A stretch of DNA of 64,000 nt from NCBI RefSeq assembly GCF_050948215.1, contig NC_135153.1, positions 7,158,058 to 7,222,057 on the forward strand, read 5' to 3'. The position numbers and the translations under genes are program-made. A model generated the notes under the pieces. That model worked only from the letters and a program-made list of their open reading frames with translations, did not search any database and was not told the origin of the DNA. The first letter of the stretch is position 1; the number at the start of each line of letters is the position of its first letter. Origin of the DNA: Halictus rubicundus. Its lineage: Eukaryota > Arthropoda > Insecta > Hymenoptera > Halictidae. This document shows, one piece after another, positions 1-12,000 of this stretch.

Positions 1-32
1 CATATCTACCAGTTAAATAAAAATACACTTAC

Positions 33-3000
33 GATAGGTTGCACGATGAACAAACCATCGACAGATGGGTTCTTCGGATCGGCTGGAACCAATTTGCTGA
101 CATATTTGTGCTTCGCTTTCATATGTGCTCTCACTAGGCTGCCAACCGCGCTCCTCATTTTGCACAGGGAACAACCGAAACGTTTCAATCCGTGCTTTTT
201 CAAATGATCCAATAGAAATCCAATTTTCATGAACCGCTTGTGACAATGGGCACAGTTGAAGTGTTTATTATCACGCCGTTGAGGACACTCCTTCGAGTGA
301 GATTCCAAAGCGGTTGCATTTTGTGCACCGTAATCGCAGAACTCGTAGCCACACTTGTACAATTTTGTTCCCACGAAACCGGTATCCTTGATATCTTCCA
401 GAGTCAACGGCTTCTCAGATGACTTGTTCGCTGGGTTGCTGGGACTGTCTGTGCTTTCCGTAGACTCGATAGAGTTCTTCTTGTCGACGGGCAATTCTTC
501 CTTCGTCTCAGCTTCGTCTGTTTTCGATCGTTCCGCTGTGTCAGGAATCTTCGTTTTGTTAAAATCCAGCGCTTTCGTATCAATTTTCGAAGAGCTGGTG
601 TTGGAGTTCACGATGTCGACGATCTCGATATCGCTGTCCTCTCCTTTAGTGTCGGTCGCATCGTCGGTGAGTTTGCGAACAGACACATTGTCGAATTGAT
701 GACCAACATTTTTCAGAAAATCTGGATTATCGAGCAAATTGATATTCACAAACTCGTCGTTGCAGTTTTCCGGAAGAATATTGAATAACTTGGGAGTGTC
801 CAGTAAGGTAATGTCCGGGGGATCGTTTTTGTCCTCAAAAGATCTTGGTGGCGTGGCCAACTCGGAGCACCTATCCGAGGGTGTTTTCTCCTGCGAAGGG
901 GAACCTTTGGTCGGAGTGGTGTGCGGCGGGAATAAAGACGATAACGATTTGTTCAACGCTTCGTTTTCGTCTTTGTCTAGCATATGAATGTCTCCGAGCG
1001 AATGGGAGAAGGATGTCTCCGGGATAGACCATCCACTGACAGTGTCCGTCGCAACCGAGTCCTTGGTATTCGTTTCATCGTTGTCTACGTCGATCACTAC
1101 CTGGTCGATCTTCGCGCTGTCGTCCAATATTCTCAAAGTCAACTGATCTTCGTGTCGAGATGACTGAAAAACGAAACGTACGATACAATGCAACTCAACA
1201 ACTCGCGGCTACACATCGTTCATGTATTATAAATCTATTCACCTGCGTAGAAGGATGAGTTCTTTCTAAAACCTGAGGTAGTCTGTTACAATGATACATA
1301 CTCAAATGACTGTACACGTCGTTCAACGAGTCAGAGCCGTTTAAGCAATACTGACATTGATACTTGTAAATCCAGTGAGTCTTGTAATGCTGCGAAATAA
1401 TCATAGATTCGATTAAAAGTTTCCAACCCTGATACTGCTCGTAGATAATGGAAATGAATTGAGATCAGTTACCGTTATTAGTTGATCGATCTGCGAACAC
1501 GTGGTAGTACACATATGACACTTGAATTTAGCATTTGTCGACCAATGTTTGCTTTTCAAATGTGCAACGAATGACTCGGGAACGTAGAAGATCTCGCCAC
1601 AATCTAGAAAAATAACTTGCTCAATAATTGTCTCCGACTTCCGAGCGTTTGCGGCGTTAATCGCGCAAACGAGGTAGTATTACAATTAATCGCACCATGT
1701 TCGCAAATGTAAGGGCATACACAAGCGAGTATGTTCACGTTTTCTTTGACCGGCAGCTCTGCCACCGATTTCCCAACAAGAACACCGTGTAGACCAGGAT
1801 GGGCAGCGGCCTGCGAACAAAATCAAAATTTTAAAGAAAACGAACGATTTCGGTGGAATCGTGGAGAATCAACAGCGCAACTCGGTACGGACCTGGTGTA
1901 TCCGAACGTACGAGATTGCAATGGCTCTGTAAAAGCAATAGATGCACTGGTAACGACAGTGCGCGTGTTTCTCTTGTATGTGCGTCTTCATTTGGTGCCA
2001 ATCCTCGCACACCGTGTAACAGTAGGCGCACTTCTGAAAATCATACGGTGGCTTCTGTCCCTCCTTCGTGTACGCGTCCTCGTGTTGCTGGTAATGCAGC
2101 TGGAATTGCTCGACAGCATCGGTCGTGAAGTGGCAGAGCCGTGCCATGCATTTGTACAAGTGAATTAATTTGGAGGTCTGCAGCATCGCGTTGTAAGCGT
2201 CCGCGGATTTCAGTTTCAATGCCGGATCGGGCGTTTGAACCATCTTCACGATTTTGTAATTCACGTTCGGCGATTGAGGAGACACTGACGCTACAGTCAC
2301 GGTCCGGGTGGTCACCGGTGTGACCACTGTACTTCTCTTCACCGCGAGAGGAAACTGCAACTTGTTCTCGGCTTGTGCAGCTTTCGTTTTAGGGGCGATG
2401 GGAACGAAGTTTCTGATCATTTGGTTGGTTATCGGGATCAGCTTAAACGTGTCCGGCGCAATGGTTCGTATCGTTCGCATCGTGTTAACTTTTTTCACAG
2501 CTAAGGGCGGGTTATTTTGCTTGGACTTCTTCAGGATCGAGACGCCGGCTCTCTTCTTTATGGGAGGTGTCTCGACCGCTTTTCTAATATCGTTTATCTG
2601 CAAGAAAATATCCATATATAAGAACAGAACCGAAATTGCAATCGAAATCGAAGAAAATTTGATTCCATGATCGATCACTCACAATAGGACTTTCAGTACC
2701 GTCTTTGTTGACGCCCGGCGCAAGGCTCACCACGTTTTCAATCTTCAAGAACGAGCACTCCTCTTCTCCATCCGACTTTATCAATTCTTCCACCTTATCA
2801 GGAGATGTAACTTCGCCTACTAAGTTAAATCAAGTGGTTTGGTGTAGGTTTTACATTCTATTAACACATTCGCTACTAGCGTCTGTTTAGCTGCTCATCT
2901 TCATTGTTTAAATGTATTATTATATGCAGCGTGCTTGCAAGAAGAAAGGCAAAGGTTCTCTTAATATTATGCTGCGTACAATGGGTTTAAACAACAAAGT

Positions 3001-6000
3001 GTATAAAATTAATTTGACTGTCAGTAAGGGGCTATGCAAGATTGTGAACGTCACATGTTCATGACGGTGGTAGCGAACGTGTTCAGCACTGTTTGAACGC
3101 ATAATTAATTGCTTAGAGTTCAGAGATTTGTTAGTGTTTATACGTACCAGGTTTAGAAGCGTGCTCGTCTCCTTGTACACCCAAAGGCTGGTTCATCGCG
3201 GACAACATGTCCCCGCTCAACCGTCTTGGCCTAATGAAATTCTTGGGTAGATTGGAATCGTCGTGTGTTTCGTGTGACATTTCATGGAACCTGTCCGTTT
3301 TATCATCAGATCGTTCCATGCTAGCTGTGGGCACTGTTTGTTCCGGTGGCTTTGAAACAGAACCGAAATTGAACTTTTTCTCTGCAGATTCTATAGGTTT
3401 AAAGTAACTCTGTTCTTTGCACGGTTCGAGAGGCTTCGTGGCTTGAAGCTGAGCAGCCAACCTCTGAATCGTCGTGAGCATCGGATCCTTGGATGAGGCG
3501 TTGATATTCGACGTTTCCTTCAAAATCATGTTCACATCCGTAGATAACTCCGTGTCCGACTGCTCGCTGCTAGAGTCGGATTCGTAAATCACAGTCGAAT
3601 CTCTCGCGTTGTCAACGTCGCTGGTTTCCGCGTCAGTTTCGTCGTTTTTCTTTTGTTCCAACGTTGCCAAAGGATCTCTGATCTTCAAGTCCGTTTGATC
3701 CGCTTCGGACGCAGACTGAGAATCGCATTCGGTATTCGGCGATCGAGATTTTGAAACGGAGGCCTCGGACTGCTTGTTGTCCAACGAATCTTGGGAAAGA
3801 GACGTGTTTGTTTCTAGCTCTTCGATGGTGGATACGTTCGAACCAGAAGGTAGATCCGCGACGCAGCTCAGAGATTCTATCGAACTGGTCAAAGTAGCGG
3901 AATTGTCGAGAACTTTGCTAGAATCCGGAGTGATGTCAAATTCATTCTCGCTGGTTGTTGCCACCGCATTCGTCTTCATCTTGTCTTTCAGTTTGTCTAT
4001 GATGGAAAGGCCTTTCTTGTACGCGTCCTTCTGCAGTTTAATACCAATGTTCTGAATGATCTCCTGCATTTTCCGTTTTCTTTCCAATTGTATCTCGACT
4101 TCCTTCTTCTCCAATTCCGGCGGGCAAACGAACACGCTTAGCTTGCCCGTTGGTAAACTGGCATCCACGTCCGAGCCGGACGGTCCTTTCGTTTCGTTCA
4201 ATTCTGCTTGCACTCCTGAACGGTTTTCCTTGTCGTCCTTCTTCGACCCCTCCGAATCCTCTATCGAATCCTTTACCGAATCATTAACCGTTTTAGTTTC
4301 AGCTTCAGCTTCAGTTTCTGTTTCAGTTCTAGTTTCAGCTTTAGTTTCCGTTTTAGTTTCAGCTTCAGCTTCAGTTTCAGTTTCAGTTCTAGTTTCAGCT
4401 TCATTTTCCGTTTCAGTTTTAGTTTCAGTTTCAATTTCAGTTTCAATTTCAGTTTCCGTTTCAGTTTTAGTTGCAGTTTCAGTTTCGATGTTGCATACCT
4501 CATCATTCTGCACCGACTCTGCCATGGGCTTGGTCTCAACAATGGATTCCTTCCGTTTGACGATAGACGCCACGTTGCTCTTCGAATCTTCCTGACTTTC
4601 CGAACTTGACTGAGGCATTTCCGCCTTCACGCTTCTGCTCTCCAGAACGTTGATGGTCTCTTCCTTAACCGTGCCGAGAGACATGCTCACTTTGATAATA
4701 TTCGTTTCGGAGCACTCTTTGTGCCAGAGCTGAACATGCAACTCCAAGTTCGACCTCTTCAGCTGAATATAGTTGCAGCTCGAGCACAGGTAGCCGTACA
4801 CGCGATTCTCGTCGGGCACATCGTCCTCGGTGATGGCCTCGTTGAACGTTCCCTTGAATTTTCTACACACCTTGTAGTAATGCGTTCTCATCGAGGACTT
4901 GGCTACAGCCTGATAGGGACAGCTGTTGCACCTGAATCGGTACTCCCCGGTGTGGGTGGTGCAGTGTTCGTAGAACGCTTCGAGCGCCATCTTCGCGGTG
5001 CCCTCCGTGAAGAACGAGCAAAATCGACAGTGAAATTTGAAGGTCTCCTCCGTCAGGGGCTGCAACGAGAAATTCTCCAAATCGTTGTCCTTCGCCTCTT
5101 GGATCGCTAGCTGAGCATCGGCGAGTTTCAACCTTGAAATAAGAATCTCTTTGCCAGGGTGACTCAGCTTGTAATGGTGGACAATGTTCTTGCCTGTGAA
5201 GTAACAGAGCAAGCACTTGTACCTCTCTTGCCCGGTCCACGCGTAATCGATCAATTGATCTATGTCCAAACTGTCGAAAGCTTTGTCCGTTTCTGTACTT
5301 TCGTTTCGAATATTGGTTTTCGCGGTGCTCTTCGGCGGCTCGTTGCTCCCGGCGGCTTCGACAGGACACTCGAAAGAGCAGTCCATCGTATGGGACGTGT
5401 CCAGTTCGGAACTTGCATTAAGATCAGAGTCTTTCGAGGAACATGACGTTGGCGTCTTCTTCCTCTTCTTCTTCGACAAAATTCCCATCTGCCAATTGAA
5501 CTTCTTCTTCTTCTTCTTCGCCGAGGATTTCTTGACGCTTTGCTCGAAGGATAGCTGATCGCTAGCGTCGTCGTCGACGTCCGCGTAGTTTCCTTTCTCT
5601 GTCGTGCTCGAGTCCTTGTCCAAGTCGTTCTTGGACTCGCACAATCCTACCAAAATATTACTGAGCAATTCCTCTTTGTTGTCACTGGTGTCTGGTTTCG
5701 CTGATGAAGCGGAATTGACTTTCTTACCTGAAGCGACGCTACTGGACATGGACACGTCCGAAATAATGCTCTCTTCGTCGGAGAACACGTCGTCCTTGTT
5801 CTCGCTGACGGACTCTACTACCGCGACGCTACTCTTTTTTCTCGGCGTCTTTCTCAAAGCACTCTGAACGGGCTTCTTCTTCTCGGGTGTATCCGGTTCG
5901 GGCATCTTGTCGGTATCCGGGCGTAGAGCAATGTCGACCACCGCCGTCAACTCGGAGACGTCTATGCCGAAGCTTTCGTCGGAAGAACTATCGAACAGTG

Positions 6001-9000
6001 CCTTCGAATAGTCCAGCTTCGAGATGTCGGTCTTCTCGACAATGATGCGCGGTTCTTTCACGACATCCTTGTTGTTTATGCGTTTGCTTCTACGCAAGGT
6101 GTCGGGCTCCTCGTCCTGATTGTTCGACGAGATCGATCCTTGAACACGCTCGGTTCGTAGAGCCAACGGTTCATCCTCTTCGCTGTCTGAACTCTGAGCG
6201 TGCTGCTTCGACCGTTGTCGAGTCACTCGCTGCACCTCCTTCTTAGACTTACTTTTGACTTTGGCGCTGTCTTTGTCTTTGACGGTATCCTTAACGCCGT
6301 CGTCGCCCATACGGGATTTACCAGATTTCTTCGATTTCGAGGAAGCTACCGAGGACTCTTCGCTGTCCGAAACCACCTCTTTAGTCGACTCGTCCTTCTT
6401 GGCAGTCGGCGTAACATTGGCGGAAGAGGTTACGGCCTGGTTCTCCTTTTGCGCTCGACACATCCGGTACCCGGTAGCGGCGATAACGTCGTCGCTGATG
6501 AACATCTCCCTGATATCCTCCTGGAGCATTTCCAAAGAGTTCCTCCTCTTCGTCTTTGCTTTGGGCGTTTTGCCACCGTTCTCGTCGGTCTGTTCTTCGC
6601 TCTTCGAATCCTCTTTGGTTTCCGTTCCAGTTTTCGGCTTTGGTTTCTTCTTGCTCGAGACATCACGTTCTTCCTTGGCCAGCTGCTTATCTTCGGGAAT
6701 GTTCTGCGCGGCTGTATCCTCCTGCTTGTCTTCCTCTTTGGCTCCTTCGAGGTTGGAAGGCTCCGCGTCGAGTGACGTCGAGTTGCCTTGCTCAGATTTC
6801 TGTTGGCTGTCGTCGGAAGCATTCTTCGCGTCCCATGTGCTCAAGATGCCTGCATTGTCGGCTAGGAAATCGTCGTCCGAGCTGTCCGAGACGATCACTC
6901 GTCGCTTCTTTCTCATGCACACCTTCTTCATTTTCGGAGTGTCTTCCTTGTCCGAGCTGCTGCTCCCGGAATCTGACTCGATGATCTTCTTGATCTTCTT
7001 GAGCTTCTTCGCTTGGATCACTTCTCCCAGCTTTTGCATGAACTTGGCCTGTTCAACGAACTTCTTTCCTTCGCCGAACTCGAAGGACTTCCTGATCAAC
7101 GCCTCGATTAATTCCTGTGTCACAGCCTCCTTCGGCTTGGATCCTTCCTGTTCCGGCTGATCCATTTTCGGTGAATCAACGGTGCCGGATGGCTTGGTGG
7201 AATTAGTGCAGGTGGTGATGGGATCCGATTCGTCCTGACTCGGCTCGACCTTGTCATTGACAGATTCGACGGGTTCGATAGGTTTGATAGAATCGACAGG
7301 TTCGACAGGTCCGACAGATTCGACAGATTCGACAGATTCGACAGATTCGACAGGTTCGACAGGTTCGACAGATTCGACAGGTTCGACAGATTCTACAGAT
7401 TCTACAGATTCTACAGAGTCTACAGGTTCGACGTGTAGCGACTCCTCCTTATTCTCGAGGATGCCGATGTCAATATCCCCGGTCCAATCCTCTTCCGGCA
7501 GTATATTCGCGTCGCTGCTGCTGCTCACCTCGGCGGAGATGTCGTCCTTGTCCTTCCTACCTTTGCCCTTACCTTCGCGCTTCTCCCAGAACGAAGCGAA
7601 GGTCTTGATCTCCTCAGAGATGTGACTGGACGTGGGCGATTCCAACAACTCGTTGCGCTTGATCTTCGGGATCTTGAAGTTCTGTAGCGAGCCTTGCGCG
7701 GACTTGGCCTTCGTGTCGATTACCCCGTAGAGACTCTCCAGAGGCGATTGCATCTTATCTTTGGCGGTTTTCTCTTGGGACTTAGAACTAGAGTTGACCT
7801 CCGAGTCGGAACGACGATAACCGTCGGACGGTTTCGGCGACGACTTGTTCTTCTCCTTGGATTTCCTGAAGGGTGCCGAGAACGGCGGCGCTGTCGACCG
7901 TTTCCTCGGGTCCCTCTCGTTCAAACCAACGTCCTTGTTCTTGTTAGGAGGGAAGTGTTTGTCCTTGGCCAGCCGTGGATCTCGAACGGATGAGTTACCG
8001 CTGTCTCTCGACTGGTTCGGATTTTGGTTGATCGCGCCGTGTTCCATTCGTACTCTGGGATCACGTTCCGATATGTTCCTACTGTCCCTGGAAAACCTGT
8101 TGCAGGTGTCCCACTCGTTGTGAGTATCCCTGGACCACTCGGACCTCCTCGCATCGCGATTGAAGCTACTCCTCTGCTCCGGCCTGACCCTTTCGTTGTA
8201 ATAAGCACTGCGACCTCTGCCCGCGCCGCGATCTCTGTCCCTGGTCCAAAGACAGGGGTTGCTGGGCCGGGAATACGGCCCAGGAGCATCCGCGGGTCCC
8301 TTGACTCCGCAGGGACCTTCGTTGTCGGGCCTGTAGGGCGCGTCGTTGGGTGGTCGGACAGCCTGCGGTTCCCACGGTTGCCTCGGATGCGAGTACTCCG
8401 CCGGTCTGTCGAATGGCGGCTCGTACGGTCTGCTGTCAGGCTGGAAGTTTCTGTACGGAGGACCAACGGGAAACCTCGTGGGCGAGATCATCGGCTGCGC
8501 GTTGGGTGCGTCTATGTTAGGCATGTCCTCGGGGCGGGGCATATGGTTCGTGTTGGGGCTCATCATCGGTCTGACGTTCATGTTCGTTGGGAACTGATTA
8601 GGCCTCAACGGCCCCTCGTTCACCTGATGCAGATCCACGTGGATCGGCTCTCTGGCCGAGCCCACGTTCCACATCTCCTGATGCATCCCCATCGGATGCT
8701 GGTAGTTCTGCGCGGGCGCGTTCGGCATGCCAGCGAAATTGGAAGACTGAGGCCATTGGTTGTTGCAGAAATCGTTCGTGTTCATCGGTACGTGCATCGG
8801 TGTCTGCGGGGGCGGAACCGGGGGTGGCGGTGGAGGAGGGGGAGGGGGAGGGGGAGGAGGAGGAGGAGGCGGCCAGTGGCCCTGAACCGGCATGTTCCTA
8901 TTAAAGTACTCGGGACCTTCCATTCTGAAATCCGCGTCAATTCTAGGCGAAACCATCTCCGGGGCGACATTGCTCTGTCGTCTTTGGTACATCATAGGAC

Positions 9001-12000
9001 CCCTCTCATCCAACATGATCGGCCCGGGATGAGGTACCGGAAGCGGAATAGGCGCGTCTTCGTCGGGTCTGCAGTGCGCATGCACGTTACCTTTGTCTTT
9101 GTCGACGACACCATGATTGTCGCGCACCTGACGCGGATGCCTCTCGTAGTTGTCGGCATAACGAGGCTCTGTCTTCGAACTGGGCGAAGGCGGACGACCC
9201 CTAACGTCAACCGTCTTATCCGAGTTGTGCGCCGAAACGACCGCTGCTCCCTTGCAGCCGGTCGCGGTCGTGCTCGGCAAGCATTTTCGACTGGTTAACT
9301 TAACTATATGTTTGTCTACCTCTTCCCAGCGCCTTTCGCTCTCAACATCCATTTCGTCCGGCGTTAGTAAAGAAAACTTGGATAGCTTCGGGTCTTTATC
9401 CGACGTGGCTACCACCTCCTTCCTTGAATTGAGTCGCGGCGTTACCTCGTCCTTGGATCTGTTCGGTTTCTTCTCCGCCTTGCTGCCATCGCTCTCCTCG
9501 TTCAGCAACTCTGCCAGATCCTCCATCGACAACGGAGGTTTGTTCGAGACTGGGGGTGGAGGAAGCAGCGGCGCCGGCGGTTTCGAGACCGGCCTGGTTT
9601 CCTTCGGCCTCGGAGATGCGATTTTCCGTTTGGGAAACAGGATATCGGGGTCGGGCGACTTCAGTCTGGCGTCAGGCACGTTCACTGGGGAATCTGGCCT
9701 CGTCTCCACCTGGATATCCAAGCCGATCAACCGGTTCTTCTCCAGCATCGACGTTAACCTTCTGGAACCACCGAGAGACGGGACCGGGACCGTCGGTATA
9801 TGTCGGGAAGAGTTCAGCGACATCGAGGAACCGACCCTTCCGTCGTTCGGTTTCTGCGGCAGCTGGCTACCGACCATTTTGATCGTGGCGCTCACGTCGT
9901 CAACGGAGGCGACCGCGACCGGTACCGATGACGGCCAGGTTTTGTTTCGTATCTGCTGCGCCTCGTTCTCCTCGAGCATGTCCCATTCGGAGAAGGAGAC
10001 ATCGTCGACCTTGGCCGGCGTCGAGCAACGCTGCAACGAGCTCGGGGACAAGTCCAACTGATCGTTGCTCGTCCGCTCGGTGGGTATGATGATCGGAGTT
10101 TTCGTTGGCATCGTTTCGATCGGGTCGGGACTGGCCGGTTTACTGTCGACGTCGCGCTCGAATTCCACGTTGCGCTCGGTCGGGATTATTATCGGCGCTA
10201 TTTGGGAACCGGAGTCGGGACTAACGGGAGGAGTCGGGCTAGCAGGCGTTTCGTTGACCTCTTTCCCTTTTTCTTTCTCTTTCTCGTCTTTCGCATCTTT
10301 CTCGTCGAACAGTTCCTTCGGCGGCTGCACTCGCTCGGCGACTCTGGCATGTTCAATGACCGCTACCTCACCGGACGAACTGAAAACCAAGGAACCGAAT
10401 TTAGCAACCACCCAGTCGTCAAGATTGCTCTATGTTGTCTGTATTATTCTCCCCGTTTCCCACGATAGCTCGGTCTCTCGAGACATCTGCACCCGATTTG
10501 TTTCATATCTATCCCACATGCATCCACGACTTTATCTTCCAATTGAAACGCTGCAAACTTCTTTCGTGATACTTACGTCGGAATCTGCGCCGATCCACCG
10601 CCATTTTTCTTGTTCGGAAAATGCAATCCAGGAGTATTTCCCTGAAACTCGTATCAGATTAGAATGATTAAAATAACAAAACCATACATGCACTACGAAA
10701 GCCTGAAAACAACCAAAAATATAAAAGGTACAAGTCTCAGAAGGAACGTGCAGCAGCTAAGTTTGTTCAGAGTGAAATCAAATCGACCGAAACAAAGAGA
10801 ATTTCTTTTTATCTACTGAATTATCTACTCTAAAAGCATCCACTAACTCCGTTGTGCTTTAATGTACATTGCGGATCATCGTGTGAATTTCAATGATTGC
10901 TCTTCGTGTCGCGTAATCTATTCTCGTGCGATGTACTGTTTTAGAGAAACGGTGTGCGTATGATGGGAAAATGTGAATACAGTATACACCAAAGTGGAAC
11001 GAAACATACGCGACTCAAAACAATTAGGGGATAATTTGCTCTTGTCGATACAGCGTCGAGCAATTGTGCGTTTAACATTGTATTTGTACGAGTAAGTTGA
11101 AACCATTGAAACGCGAATACTAAATTTAAGTACAGTATTCTCTCGATAACTGTGAAAATCGTCTCTACCGTAACTGTTAAAATTGTAGCTCTACCACTGG
11201 AGAGATCTGTGTATCGGCGAGACTCGCACTAATGCAAGCGAAGCAGAAGATTTGCAACTTCTCTAATTCTTTTTTTATAAGAAGTTTACCATCGTATTCG
11301 TCTCTTTTTGTCTGATTAAAATGACATCTAACACGATATAGTTACGATTATAATACGTGTAATAAGCAATTAAGGTTTCGCACTTCACATTTATGGTAGA
11401 GACACGAATTTTGTAAATACGAAGTCCGAAGCTTGTTACACGAGTAATTCTGATCGTGATTACATCGTATTTAGTTAGTGTATAATCAGAAATCGAGACG
11501 AATACAACGGTCAAAGTTTTATCTAGGAAAAACCAAAAATAAAGAATTTCGATTTTGAAAGTTTAAAAGGCTGAGCTCGCACGAGTCGTTTAACGTTTCC
11601 CGAACGCCTCGAACCTCAGTCCTGCTTTCTTTTTCGATCGCAACCTCTTCTATAACTGTGACACTGCGGCTCCGTGGTTTTCACAGTTACGGAGTGAACG
11701 CTGTAGCATAATGCGCTTGTTTTATGGTCCGTAATTGTTTCGAGCGATGTACATACAAGGGTGCAACTAACAGAACTGCGTCTATGAAGCACGTGTCGAA
11801 AGTCAAAACCATCCGCGTTTTATGAAACGATATAAAGGAGCTGTTTCGATGATGACATCGTCCGAGTTTGCATTCTCTTATCTGTCGCCAAGAAAAATCA
11901 AGTCGATAACGTTCTAATTGATAAACCAACGTTTCAAATTTCTCGTTTATATCTTTCATCGGTGGGTAAAAACTACAAATCAAACTGAAGGACAGCGTGA

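Noticed and set aside
8024..9298. 424-codon plus-strand ORF opposite the giant zinc-finger exon, and others such as 6255-7160
   Set aside because: Antisense shadows of the coding frame in GC-rich, low-complexity sequence. They have Arg/Val-rich composition and no domain.
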